DNA of 64,000 nt, taken from NCBI GenBank assembly GCA_040791665.1, contig JBFNNX010000016.1, forward strand, positions 1-64,000, read 5' to 3'. Positions 35,046-44,039 of this stretch are shown here, piece after piece. The notes beneath the pieces are model-generated. The model saw nothing but the letters and a program-made list of their open reading frames with translations. It made no database searches and was not told the origin of the DNA. Numbering within the stretch: the stretch's first letter is position 1; each line of letters opens with the position of its first letter. This DNA is from Thiodiazotropha sp040791665 (lineage in GTDB: Bacteria; Pseudomonadota; Gammaproteobacteria; Chromatiales; Chromatiaceae). Position numbers and translations under genes: made by a program.

Positions 35046-37376
35046 ATGGCAAGTGAACAGAAGGGTTCAGGACGCGGCAAGGGAGTCAATTCCAAGTTAG
35101 TGCTGAGAGGACTCGACAAGGGAGAGGAAAGTCCCCAGATCGAGATAAGGTTAATCGATCGGGAAGGCAATCTGATAGAAACGATACCGATAGCGGAAGA
35201 TGGCGGCTTCAGCCTGCCGTCAAACACTATCGAGAAAGCTCACCGTATTCGTGTAGGTCCCGCCACGGAAGCAGCGAGAGGAGAGGCCCCGTCTTCGGTA
35301 TTTCTGAACTACCGCGTTGATGATTTCAAGGCGATCTTGGAGCGGGGTGTGTTGGATATCGGCCGCAGTGTGTGGCGGGAATGGTTGTTTCGCTACCGCT
35401 GTGTGTCGGGGAGTGTCCGTCGATGCCGACCCTCGCCCTGGTGGTACAGGCAATTGGCTGGCGCAGTCAGGCGCCCACTGAGCCAATCCCGCAAGCGATT
35501 TGAACTCTCCCGACTGGCGAGGACATCCATTCAACCAACAGCGGTCGCCAGCTTACCCAATGCCCTGGAGCTGGGTGAAATCATCGCCTGGCCGATCCGA
35601 TGCACCCCCATCTGTTTGGGTACGGTTGAGGTCTACAGACGCATATGCTGCTGTGAACCCTGGGTATTCAGTGACCATCGACTGGAACGTTTGATCAGGG
35701 AGCTGGAAGAGTTACTCGAAAGAGTTCCCGAGATACCCGATTTTCCCGATCCGCCCGGCCCCGATCCCGATCCGACACCTATCCGCCGAGCCTTGTTTCG
35801 CGACGGCGCCCTGGACGAGCGCGTCCTGCATGCCGGAGAAGACCTGCATGCCTTGCGCACGCTCCCCACGGCGCAGATTGCTGAGTATGTCAATACCAGA
35901 CCCTATCTGTTGTGCCGGCACTATGAGTGCAGTGCGCCAGTGAAAGTGGCTGAGGGGACGATCGGTGCCGACGGCCGATTCAATATCTGTTGGAGCGAGT
36001 TTCCCGTACTGCTTCGGATTGGTTGCCATGAAGAGTACGCCTACAAGGTCAAACAGCGTTTCGGCCCATTTACCGTTACGATCTACAATGGTGTCAATGC
36101 AGGCCACTGGTACGATGCCGATGACAACGTCATCCTCCGGTCCTACCATCCTCTGGCCGTTGCCTGCCGCGACAATGGCGGTGAAGGGGATGCATTCGTC
36201 TATCTGGACGAGATAGGCGATACCGATTCATCGCTGCTCAATACCCCCGATCAGACAACAGCCACATCTGTAGCTTCACCCGGATCGAACGGTGGCGTCG
36301 CCTTTCCAAGCGGCGGCCCGGCAGGTAATGGAGCACATGATCGGAACTGGGGCGGTACCCTCAAACTTGCCATCATGTTTTCCGAGAGTATGCGCACCAC
36401 AGGCGCCAAATATTATCGGGTGAGTGTGACCGAGGCGGATAGCAACGGCAACCCGGTCGGATCACCTGAATATGTCACAAGGGGACTTTCATGGAATAAG
36501 GCGGTCGCCGTGCCCGGTGGTGTCGATGTAGTACCCGTAAGTCTGGGTCCCGTCAGCACATCGGCGCCAGACGAACCCCGGGATAATCTCTATCTGATCC
36601 CGTTTGATGGTGATCTGGGATCCAATGCGGATTGGGAAGCCGATCAGTACCACGTATTCCTCGATACCGGGGACGCAACAAAACAGTGGAGCGATCCCGA
36701 TGCGGATGCCGGTCAACCTGCAAAACGTCACCTCGTGACCATTGAAGTCTTCAATGCTGCCGGTGAGCGTCTGCGGCCTAACGGCACCCCTCCCTCGGGT
36801 CTTCCGGGAGCGGAGATCGAAGCTGCTTTTACCTATCGCAGGAAGATCCAGGATACAGGACCCACCAATATGGTACCGTACGGCGCCTTGAGCCACCTGT
36901 TCTGGTGGGATAACAGGGACGTGGTGGCGACCATCGAAGACCTGAGGATGGATGGCTTGGCATCGGATGAGGAGTGCCAGTTCATGAACGGCACATCCAG
37001 CTCCACATTCGGCATCGGTTATCGCGCCTACCACTCCTGGGCGTTGTTCCAGAAAAACCATGTGATCTCCTGGAGACGGGGACTGAGCGGCGGCAGCGAT
37101 ACGATGCTCAACAGTACCGTCAATGTGGGAGTGCCGCCAGGTGCTGAGGGTGCAAGCCCGACCCATACCTTCGGCCATATGCTGAATCACCCCTCACCGC
37201 CGACACCGCCACGAACGAAGTGCGCATTCACCGTGTTCCTTACCACCTACAACAAACGCACCGATGGCGATGATCTGGACTTCAGCCGGCGCCGTGACAG
37301 TGCCGCGTTTGCACTGGATATCGCACCGGAGGTATGTGTCCCCTGTAACTGTGAAGATGAGGAGGAAGACGATTGA
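35046..37376 (+). CDS. Large multidomain protein, unknown
   Basis: A 776-residue protein that I do not recognise. It begins without a signal peptide (MASEQKGSGRGKGVNSKL). Residues about 15-75 look like a small beta-sandwich (IEIRLIDREGNLIETIPIAEDGGFSL). A central segment carries clustered cysteines (RICCCEPW, CRHYECSAP) and a proline/aspartate linker (PDFPDPPGPDPDPTP). The region from about 400 to 700 is rich in Gly, Asn, Asp and aromatics, with a possible beta-sandwich (LKLAIMFSESMRTTGAKYYRVSV). It ends in an acidic tail with CVPCNCEDEEEDD. The composition suggests a secreted or particle-associated protein exported by a non-Sec route, which is speculative. A strong hairpin follows. Confidence 0.6.
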   Translation: MASEQKGSGRGKGVNSKLVLRGLDKGEESPQIEIRLIDREGNLIETIPIAEDGGFSLPSNTIEKAHRIRVGPATEAARGEAPSSVFLNYRVDDFKAILERGVLDIGRSVWREWLFRYRCVSGSVRRCRPSPWWYRQLAGAVRRPLSQSRKRFELSRLARTSIQPTAVASLPNALELGEIIAWPIRCTPICLGTVEVYRRICCCEPWVFSDHRLERLIRELEELLERVPEIPDFPDPPGPDPDPTPIRRALFRDGALDERVLHAGEDLHALRTLPTAQIAEYVNTRPYLLCRHYECSAPVKVAEGTIGADGRFNICWSEFPVLLRIGCHEEYAYKVKQRFGPFTVTIYNGVNAGHWYDADDNVILRSYHPLAVACRDNGGEGDAFVYLDEIGDTDSSLLNTPDQTTATSVASPGSNGGVAFPSGGPAGNGAHDRNWGGTLKLAIMFSESMRTTGAKYYRVSVTEADSNGNPVGSPEYVTRGLSWNKAVAVPGGVDVVPVSLGPVSTSAPDEPRDNLYLIPFDGDLGSNADWEADQYHVFLDTGDATKQWSDPDADAGQPAKRHLVTIEVFNAAGERLRPNGTPPSGLPGAEIEAAFTYRRKIQDTGPTNMVPYGALSHLFWWDNRDVVATIEDLRMDGLASDEECQFMNGTSSSTFGIGYRAYHSWALFQKNHVISWRRGLSGGSDTMLNSTVNVGVPPGAEGASPTHTFGHMLNHPSPPTPPRTKCAFTVFLTTYNKRTDGDDLDFSRRRDSAAFALDIAPEVCVPCNCEDEEEDD

Positions 37377-37418
37377 TCGAAAAGGCGATGTTGTAAAGCC
37401 AGAAAATCGCTAAACATA

Positions 37419-37456
37419 GCCTGGAAAGCCCGACAATTCAGACGGGCTTTCCAGGC
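37419..37456 (+). terminator. Strong hairpin after the 776-residue gene
   Basis: A perfect 14-base stem, GCCTGGAAAGCCCG paired with CGGGCTTTCCAGGC, around a ten-base loop. It lies 43 bases after the stop. No run of T follows, so it may act in RNA stability or as a factor-assisted terminator. Confidence 0.65.
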
Positions 37457-37582
37457 ATAATAACCTGTCGGATAGGCAACTGATCAACACCGGACCACGA
37501 CATGACGGTGCGTGATTGACCTCGAAGGCTATCCGTTGTCTATTGTAGAAACCGCCCTAGCGAGGGCCTGTTAACGCTAATC

Positions 37583-37942
37583 CTATGGAGTCAATGAACG
37601 TACAGAGGTAAAATATCCTCTGGCCCAGAAATGATGGCCAACATAGTTCCTTTTCCGACCCAGGTGGGTACGGGCTATGTGGATCGCACTTTTCCCTTTG
37701 ATAAACCCAACTACCTACGATACCGCATATTTCGGTGGGATCGATATCATCGTATGGACATGATCAGCCATGACATGCCCTTCCTCTATCAAACTCTCTT
37801 TCTGCCTCGCCAACCGATGAAACACCTCACCAAGCTCCTGCCTGATCTGCCCAAAAAGCGTCTTCCTCCGGTACTTCGGGATAAACACAATAGGGTACTT
37901 ACACTCCCATCTCGTGTGGCTTCAACTTTCTACTTGTCTCAT
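37583..37942 (-). pseudogene. IS200/IS605-type transposase TnpA, broken
   Basis: Read on the minus strand from ATG 37942 (good site AAGGAG upstream), one frame gives the IS200 transposase: RWECKYPIVFIPKYRRKT, then LFGQIRQELGEVFHRLA, EEGHVMADHVHTMISIPPKYAV and VGHHFWARGYF. The HUH pair (HVH) is present. Two nonsense codons interrupt the frame without shifting it: TGA at codon 7 and TAG where family members have Gln in SQVVG. The last about 30 residues, with the catalytic tyrosine, are missing; the frame runs into a dispersed repeat copy (37563-37588). Upstream, AGCGTG/CACGCT could be the left-end hairpin. The element is dead. Confidence 0.85.
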
Positions 37943-38200
37943 GGTTTCTCCTTAGCGTGTTGCTTGGCGGCTCACGCTTTGGGATTACTATGAGGCTCCT
38001 GTTTCTGTCAAACTGCTGATGCCTCCCCAGCAGAGCCGGGGGATCTCCTTTTTTTGTCTAGTCCATTGGAAGTCGGGTGAGAAAATCGGGAAAGCCTGTA
38101 TCTGCACCCAATAGATACTCCGTCAATGGATAGCCGGTCTCGGATCTGGAGACTGCCTAAACTTCCTGAGATCTGATCCCCGGTCCTCGTCAAGAGGCAG

Positions 38201-38794
38201 CTACATTTCTATTACCAGAATCGCGATCAGTAGCAGAACAACCGCCATCTCCGCAAAAGTGATCCAAACTATCCAGCGGGTGATACGCCGTGCCGAGGGT
38301 TTCATCGGCTGCCAAACCCGTTGCATATACCAGCGCCAGGGCGGCAGCCAGGACCAGCGGTGCCACAACCGCAGATAACCGTGCAGGTCCCGCCCCCACT
38401 GTTCGAGGCTGCGATCCACCTCGTCCAATCGCCGCCGCCGCTCTGTCTCCTCGGTGCCGGTGTAGTCGTCGGTAATAATCAGACTACTGCCGTTCTTTGT
38501 TGATGGCTCAACCTGGAGGCTGGTAGAACTTTTTAGCAGCCGATCGTATTTAATCCGCAAACCCTTATCGATACGTTCCACGCTGAGTTCGGATTTCACG
38601 TGCTTGCCGTTGCTGAGATTGAGTGCTTCGAAGGTGATCCGATCATTCCCCACAGACTCCCATCGCGCTATCTCGAGTAGTGAGTTGATGCGGAACAGAC
38701 GTTCCAAGTCGCCGATGAAGTTCTGCAACTGCTCCTTGGAGAGCGATGTCTCGATGGTTACCCAGGCAGCATCTTTGGATGGAACGGCACTCAT
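38201..38794 (-). CDS. Membrane-anchored protein, unknown
   Basis: A 197-residue protein. The N-terminal about 105 residues look like a soluble SRPBCC-type fold (WVTIETSLSKEQLQNFIGDLERLFRIN...RITFEALN), followed by a coiled segment (TERRRRLDEVDRSLEQWGRDL) and one C-terminal transmembrane helix (WIVWITFAEMAVVLLLIAILVI). Its ATG overlaps the stop of the upstream universal stress gene by four bases, so the two are co-translated. No recognised family. Confidence 0.7.
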   Translation of the reverse strand: MSAVPSKDAAWVTIETSLSKEQLQNFIGDLERLFRINSLLEIARWESVGNDRITFEALNLSNGKHVKSELSVERIDKGLRIKYDRLLKSSTSLQVEPSTKNGSSLIITDDYTGTEETERRRRLDEVDRSLEQWGRDLHGYLRLWHRWSWLPPWRWYMQRVWQPMKPSARRITRWIVWITFAEMAVVLLLIAILVIEM

Positions 38795-39255
38795 GACCCA
38801 GGATGGGGAACAATCAACAGCGGGATTTTGAGCTCACGCACCAGCATCCCGATGTCCATTCGGGAGCGGAGACCATGCATGTCCTTGGGTCGTGGAGAAC
38901 CAATAACGATAAGGTCGAACGCCCTGCCCCTGCTTGCATCAACCAGGCATTCTGCCGGCTTGCCGAAACGGGACTCATAGCTAAATTCGGCACCGGTCTC
39001 CTGAGTGGCACTCCCCAACCGCTCCACCACTTCGGCTACTTCGCCGTCGAGCTGCCCCTCAAGATAGCTTCCGAACCTGTCCCGGGTTACCGCATTGTTG
39101 AGCCAATCATCACCCATCATTCCTTTCCAGAACTCGGGTACCACAATCAGGTGGTGCAGAGCGACGTCGTTGTGACACAAGTGCAATGCCTGCTCTTCAG
39201 CTGCACGGGCACCATTGGTGCCGTGGCTGGCACAAAGTATTCGCTTGGGATTCAT
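38791..39255 (-). CDS. Universal stress protein (UspA family)
   Basis: A 154-residue Usp domain. N-terminal KRILCASHGTNGARAAEEQALHL and the C-terminal nucleotide-site region DLIVIGSPRPKD...LVRELKIPLLIVPHPGS are typical; the ATP-binding G-2x-G-9x-G(S/T) pattern is altered, so ATP binding is uncertain. A TTG lies directly before the chosen ATG. It forms an overlapping pair with the membrane protein gene at 38201-38794. Confidence 0.82.
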   Translation of the reverse strand: MNPKRILCASHGTNGARAAEEQALHLCHNDVALHHLIVVPEFWKGMMGDDWLNNAVTRDRFGSYLEGQLDGEVAEVVERLGSATQETGAEFSYESRFGKPAECLVDASRGRAFDLIVIGSPRPKDMHGLRSRMDIGMLVRELKIPLLIVPHPGS

Positions 39256-39374
39256 CAATGCCTTTCACCACAGCCCGGCAGGCCAGTTCGCTGTCTCATT
39301 CCAATGGGTGTCTCTGATCCCGGCTGATCCCGCTGATCCCATCTATTGGCACCAGTCAGCAGACTAGGGCCTGC

Positions 39375-39536
39375 TCAACTGAAAAAGTAGACGCCCAGTG
39401 CAATCAGCAGCGCCAGGATCAGGGCGACAAAATCTTCGCGACGGTCACTGGCAAAGATCGAGAGCGCGGAACCACGATGGAATTTAGCCCCTGCCTCTTC
39501 CTGCAGGTCGATATCTTGACTATGTTGGTCTGTCAT
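39375..39536 (-). CDS. Small single-helix membrane protein
   Basis: A 53-residue protein found by reading the strand by eye. The first 35 residues are polar and charged (MTDQHSQDIDLQEEAGAKFH), the last 18 form one hydrophobic helix (FVALILALLIALGVYFFS). A strong ribosome binding site, GGAGGAG, precedes the ATG by seven bases. It lies 17 bases downstream of the YeiH-type exporter gene on the same strand, so the two form an operon. It is probably a small partner subunit of that transporter; this is inferred from position. Confidence 0.75.
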   Translation of the reverse strand: MTDQHSQDIDLQEEAGAKFHRGSALSIFASDRREDFVALILALLIALGVYFFS

Positions 39537-39553
39537 GGATATTCTCCTCCGGA

Positions 39554-41110
39554 TTAGATGGTTTCACGCACAAACAGCATGATCACAAGGAGTGACAGCA
39601 CCGCCTTGGCGGTGCCCACCACGCCGCCGATCACCAGTGGCTGCCCACCTGCCTGCTTGATTGAGGCCATGGTGATCTGCATACCGAGACCGGTCAGGCC
39701 GAAGGCGAACAGCAGGGTGATCCACTGCCTGAACTTCTTGATTTTCTTGGCCGTATGCCTCACCGCCTTGTGTGCGCCTTTGAGGATTTTGTTGGCATCC
39801 TTCGTGAGCACCTGTGCATTGACCAAACCTCTCAGCGTGGCGTCGTCATCGATACTCATCACCTTGCGGTTCTCGATCAATCGTCTCAGCGCCTGCTGGC
39901 GATCCACGCGCTGGACCTTGGACAACGCCTGCTGCAGGCTTGCCACCTGCTCAGGCTTCAGCAGCTTCTCTGCGGCAATATCGTTGTCGAAATATTTACC
40001 TTTATAGTGATTGGCGGGAGCGAAAATGCCGGTTGAAGAGAGGGCAAACATTAGAATGAAGCCGACCACGAAGACCGGAAATTTCTCAAAGATAACACGC
40101 CCGGTATTGACCGCTTCCGCGCCCTCTTCACGGCGCACATACCAGAGTGCCAGCCAGAGTACGATGATGGGGAGGAACAACACCCTGGTGATATTGAAGA
40201 TCTCCGCCACCTTAAGTGTTTCGATTCCATCGGGCTGGTAGGCCAATGCCGCACCGGCCACCTGGGCCGAGTTGAGGATACCCGTGCCGGCCCAGGCGCC
40301 GAACTGGATATGCCCCAGACCCAACAACTGTCCGATGACCGGAAAGATAAACATACAACCGACGCCCCAGAGCAGAATGGTGCCTATGGTATAGGCGATC
40401 TCGACCGATTTGGCCCGAACAACCGGTGCCGCAGCCACAGTCGCCGATACCCCACAGACTCCCATGCCGGCGGAAAGCACACCCCCCATGGAGTTGGGTA
40501 GGTTGCGCCGGCGGGCAAACCAGAGTACCAATCCGACGGATCCGAGAACGAAAAAGCCGATCAGTACCACCGAGAGACGACCAAGATGGGCCAGTTCGGC
40601 AAGACTGTAGAGCGTGCCAAGTAAAATAACGCCGGTCTTCAGCCCCAGTCTCGACATGCGGATACCGTTATCGGCCCATTCAGGAATCCTGAAAACGTTC
40701 ACGATCAGGATACCGGCCAGAATGCCCAGCACCACATAGTTGAGGCCCAGAACCTGATGCAGGTATTTCGCACCCATTACCGGGCCCATACCCTTGCTCA
40801 GTACCGCCACGATAGGAGCGAGATACCAGCGAACGATCATCGCAACCAGGAGAATGAAGATGACCCCGGCGACGGTGGAGAGATAGTAGTCAATATTCCC
40901 CTCCTCGTGAGTCCCTAACAGGTGCCAGAGACCCACGATCACGCCGATCGCACCCGCAGTGTAGGCGAGGCCGGTCATCTCTCCAAGGTATTTTGAGATC
41001 TTGAGATAGCCAATCAGCCCCTCCTGAAGGCCGAATTGGGTGGTTGCGCCGATAACCAGGAAGATGGCGCCCATTATCAGCAACGCCGGATGCTTGTGGG
41101 TATATACCAT
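39554..41110 (-). CDS. YeiH-family putative sulfate exporter, long form
   Basis: A 518-residue inner-membrane protein with about 12 helices. The family core (PF03601/YeiH) is clear: MSRLGLKTGVILLG, GMGVCGVSATVAAAPVV, GTGILNSAQVAGAALAY and the C-terminal FGLTGLGMQI. Homologues are about 340 residues; this one has extra N-terminal helices and a hydrophilic insert of roughly 95 residues (about 370-465, with EQVASLQQALSKVQRVD) before the last two helices. YeiH proteins are annotated as putative sulfate exporters, which fits a sulfur oxidiser. GGAGGG precedes the ATG. A small membrane protein follows in the operon. Confidence 0.85.
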   Translation of the reverse strand: MVYTHKHPALLIMGAIFLVIGATTQFGLQEGLIGYLKISKYLGEMTGLAYTAGAIGVIVGLWHLLGTHEEGNIDYYLSTVAGVIFILLVAMIVRWYLAPIVAVLSKGMGPVMGAKYLHQVLGLNYVVLGILAGILIVNVFRIPEWADNGIRMSRLGLKTGVILLGTLYSLAELAHLGRLSVVLIGFFVLGSVGLVLWFARRRNLPNSMGGVLSAGMGVCGVSATVAAAPVVRAKSVEIAYTIGTILLWGVGCMFIFPVIGQLLGLGHIQFGAWAGTGILNSAQVAGAALAYQPDGIETLKVAEIFNITRVLFLPIIVLWLALWYVRREEGAEAVNTGRVIFEKFPVFVVGFILMFALSSTGIFAPANHYKGKYFDNDIAAEKLLKPEQVASLQQALSKVQRVDRQQALRRLIENRKVMSIDDDATLRGLVNAQVLTKDANKILKGAHKAVRHTAKKIKKFRQWITLLFAFGLTGLGMQITMASIKQAGGQPLVIGGVVGTAKAVLSLLVIMLFVRETI

Positions 41111-41370
41111 GACTTGTCCCTCCGTTTGCGCATGGTCCCTTGAGATCCTGCTGAACCATTATTTGCTGTTTGAAAACCACAAGTTCAGTGTGATGAACTA
41201 TATGCCGTTTCAAGCACTCATTTCAACCAGAGGCAGGAGGGACGCACCGCCAAATCTGGCGACATTCCTCAGCGTTAAACAGCGTCCTCATATCCCGACG
41301 CTATAAACGACCGGGTATGACGCAATCGGCTACACTTAATTCCCATCAATCATTCAGACCGGGAGAAAAC

Positions 41371-41709
41371 CATGCCGTTGACTATGATCTCCAACGCATT
41401 TTCCGAGGGAGGGGGATTCCTGCCCAATATACCCGCCAAGGCGCGGATATCTCGCCCCAGCTAGTGTGGGACGGCGGCGTACCTGACAACACTCGAAGTC
41501 TGATTCTGGTCGTGGACGATCCAGATGCACCCAATGCAATGGAACCGAAAATGGTCTGGTCTGGGTCATTGGGTGCTCTACGGTCTGGACTCCCTGTCAG
41601 CAGGTCTGGAGTCGCCTCGCAAGTGCGATGTGGAAGAGACTATGACGGGACATATCATAGAGAGGCGACCCTGATGGGAACTTATATCAAATCCTTATCG
41701 CTTGAGTAA
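41371..41709 (+). pseudogene. Decayed YbhB/YbcL-type PEBP gene
   Basis: This is a decayed relative of the intact gene at 54661-55134. Starting at ATG 41371 (PLTMISNAFSEG), the frame shifts after about 12 codons; QYTRQGADISPQLVWDGG and LILVVDDPDAPNAMEPKM continue in the frame that opens at 41317. A deletion of roughly 170 bases then joins the HWVLYNLP region to the last 40 codons, where SAGLESPRKCDVEETMTGH is readable in a different frame. Upstream bases also match the other copy (GGCTACACTTAAT). The product cannot be functional. Confidence 0.85.
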
Positions 41710-41787
41710 GCATCGCCTGTCTCATGTTACCGGTAACCGCTTAAAACCGCTCTCATACCATATCGATCAAACAGCCCGGTTTTCCAA

Positions 41788-42912
41788 ATGCCTATTCCAA
41801 TGAACCAGCTATTCACCCCCTACACCCTCGGTCGGCTAACCCTTGAAAATCGCATTGTCATCGCCCCCATGTGCCAATATTCGGCGGTGGAGGGTCAAGC
41901 CACAGACTGGCACCTGATCCATCTCGGCCATCTGGCTCTCTCCGGCGCCGGCCTGCTTTTCACCGAAGCCACGGCTGTGACGCCGCAAGGGCGCATATCT
42001 CAAAACGATCTCGGTCTATGGTCGGATGGCACGGAAAAGGCGCTGGGACGTGTCATCGAGGGTCTGCGTACCTACTCAGACATGCCGATAGCCATCCAGC
42101 TGGCCCATGCCGGACGCAAAGCCTCTACCAGGGTCCCTTGGGCAGGTGGCGGACAACTCTCATTGGAAGAGGGTGGGTGGCAGACATGTGCCCCCTCCCC
42201 GTTGCCGTGGAGCCGGGATGAACGCTTACCCGTGACGCTGGACCGGCAAGGCATGACTGAGATACGCCGGGCCTTCGCTGAGGCCGCCACCCGTGTCCAC
42301 CGATTGGGTATCGAGGTGATCGAAATCCATGCCGCCCACGGTTATCTGCTACATCAGTTTCTGTCGCCGCTCTCCAATCTCCGTGATGACGCCTATGGCG
42401 GCTCCCTGGAGAACCGCCTACGCTTTCCGCTGGAAATCTTCGAAGCGGTGCGTAATGCAATCCCGCCCGGGATGCCGGTCGGCATCCGCATCTCCGCCAC
42501 GGACTGGATCGAGGGGGGCTGGGATATCGAACAGAGCCTGGTCCTTGCGCAGGCGCTGAAACAACGAGACTGCGCCTTCATCCATGTCTCCAGCGGCGGT
42601 CTCTCCCCACTGCAGCAGATTCCGGCGGCACCCGGCTTTCAAGTGACCTTTGCGCAACGCATCCGCCGGGAGCTTGGCGTGCCGACTATTGCAGTCGGAC
42701 TGATCACCGAACCGGAGCAGGCGGAAGAGATCGTCGCCTCCGGACAGGCTGATCTGGTGGCGTTGGGTCGCGGTATGCTCTACAACCCCCGCTGGCCCTG
42801 GCATGCCGCCGCCGTCCTGGGTGGCCAGGTCGCCGCCCCACCGCAATACTGGCGGTCACCGCCGACTGGCATCGATTCTCTGTTTACCGGGATCGCAGAG
42901 CCGATTGGATGA
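41788..42912 (+). CDS. NADH:flavin oxidoreductase, YqjM-type old yellow enzyme
   Basis: A 374-residue FMN enzyme that reduces activated alkenes with NADPH. The YqjM class is recognised by Cys in VIAPMCQYSA (about residue 29), HAGRKAS, and the substrate-anion pair in HAAHGYLLHQFLSPLSN. TIM-barrel phosphate site VALGRGMLYNPRWPWHAA is complete. Start at 41788; a second ATG 12 bases downstream is an alternative. It converges on the reductase gene at 42929, 16 bases away. Physiological substrate unknown. Confidence 0.93.
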   Translation: MPIPMNQLFTPYTLGRLTLENRIVIAPMCQYSAVEGQATDWHLIHLGHLALSGAGLLFTEATAVTPQGRISQNDLGLWSDGTEKALGRVIEGLRTYSDMPIAIQLAHAGRKASTRVPWAGGGQLSLEEGGWQTCAPSPLPWSRDERLPVTLDRQGMTEIRRAFAEAATRVHRLGIEVIEIHAAHGYLLHQFLSPLSNLRDDAYGGSLENRLRFPLEIFEAVRNAIPPGMPVGIRISATDWIEGGWDIEQSLVLAQALKQRDCAFIHVSSGGLSPLQQIPAAPGFQVTFAQRIRRELGVPTIAVGLITEPEQAEEIVASGQADLVALGRGMLYNPRWPWHAAAVLGGQVAAPPQYWRSPPTGIDSLFTGIAEPIG

Positions 42913-42928
42913 GTGAGAACAGGTCTAT

Positions 42929-43672
42929 TCAGTGGTACTTCTCCGTAGTGAAGTGTCCCGGCTCCTTCTTACGATGCTTGCGCATACCCCTGGTCTCCAA
43001 GGCGGCGGATACCTCCCGGATCATGCCCATATTGCCGCAAAGCATCACATGTGATGCCTCCGGGGCAAGTACGACACCGGTATGGCGTTCGAGACGACCA
43101 TCCTCGAGTGTGGCAAGGATCCGCCCCTGCAGGGCGCCATCCACCTGCTCCTGACTCGTGATCGGTACATAGCTGAAGCGCTTACCATATCGCTGCTTCA
43201 GGTTGTCGATCTCCTCGCTGTAGCTGAGCTGATCCTGATAGCGAACGTTGTGCACCAGGACCATCTGTCGGTATCGCTGCCATGAATGCTCGGTACGCAG
43301 AATGGAGAGATAGACACCCAGCGCCGTTCCAGTGGCGATCATCCAGAGATTTTCACTACCCGGCAGCTGATCCAGGGTGAAAAAGCCGTTGGCCCTGGCT
43401 GTGACCCAGACCCGGTCACCCGGCTCCAGGGCAGCGAGCCGGGGACTTAGCGGACCGTTCTCCACCTCATTGAAGTGTATCTCCAACAGCTCATCCTGGG
43501 GTGGGTTTACGAATGAGTAGGGCCGCGCCACCCGCTCACCATCGATTTCCAGGGCGAGGCGGGTGAACTGCCCGGCAATGAACTTATCCACAGGCGCCTT
43601 GAGGCGAAGTGAGTAGAGCTTGTCAGCCCAATGCCGTTTCTCGACTATCGTACCTTCCAGCCACTTTTCCAT
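42929..43672 (-). CDS. fpr: Ferredoxin/flavodoxin--NADP reductase
   Basis: A 247-residue flavoprotein of the Fpr type. FAD-binding RPYSFVN, the NADP-binding ATGTALGVYLSILR, and the family C-terminal region VMLCGNMGMIREVSAAL are all present. It ends in KEPGHFTTEKYH, where the terminal aromatic of many Fpr proteins (Tyr/Trp/Phe) is followed by His. ATG 43672 has GGAGAA upstream and starts the flavin domain; the frame is open to 43762. Confidence 0.92.
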   Translation of the reverse strand: MEKWLEGTIVEKRHWADKLYSLRLKAPVDKFIAGQFTRLALEIDGERVARPYSFVNPPQDELLEIHFNEVENGPLSPRLAALEPGDRVWVTARANGFFTLDQLPGSENLWMIATGTALGVYLSILRTEHSWQRYRQMVLVHNVRYQDQLSYSEEIDNLKQRYGKRFSYVPITSQEQVDGALQGRILATLEDGRLERHTGVVLAPEASHVMLCGNMGMIREVSAALETRGMRKHRKKEPGHFTTEKYH

Positions 43673-44039
43673 TGCTGAATTCTCCAACCAAATTGATTTG
43701 CCTCGGATAATCGGCCCAGGCGTATCTTTTTCTCTATTAGATATGGGCATGTATAACCTCAAATTCGAGATCCTTCATCGTTGTAAATATTGGGGTTTAT
43801 CGGCATGTTGGCCGGCCAATCCGCAGCACTCGGAGTCAGCCGCTTAGGGAGGATTGTGCTATAGAGTAGGGTGAAAGACCGGGATTCGAGGTGGTGGGAG
43901 CGACCCCGCGACAAAACTCATTACATCACAAATCATGATACAAAATTAATATTTATCATTTTTAGTAAGAACCAACTGACGACCATACTATCCGGTAACC
44001 TGTTTTTTCTTATTAAATACCCAGAAGGAGGTCCCGGCC
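43673..44039. other. Intergenic region before the DsrC-family gene
   Basis: About 370 bases between divergent genes. No gene was found. Apart from the AAGGAGG site at 44023-44029 I saw no clear regulatory motif. Confidence 0.4.

Noticed and set aside
37631..37993. 120-codon plus-strand frame
   Set aside because: It is antisense to the IS200-type pseudogene, which explains the long open frame.
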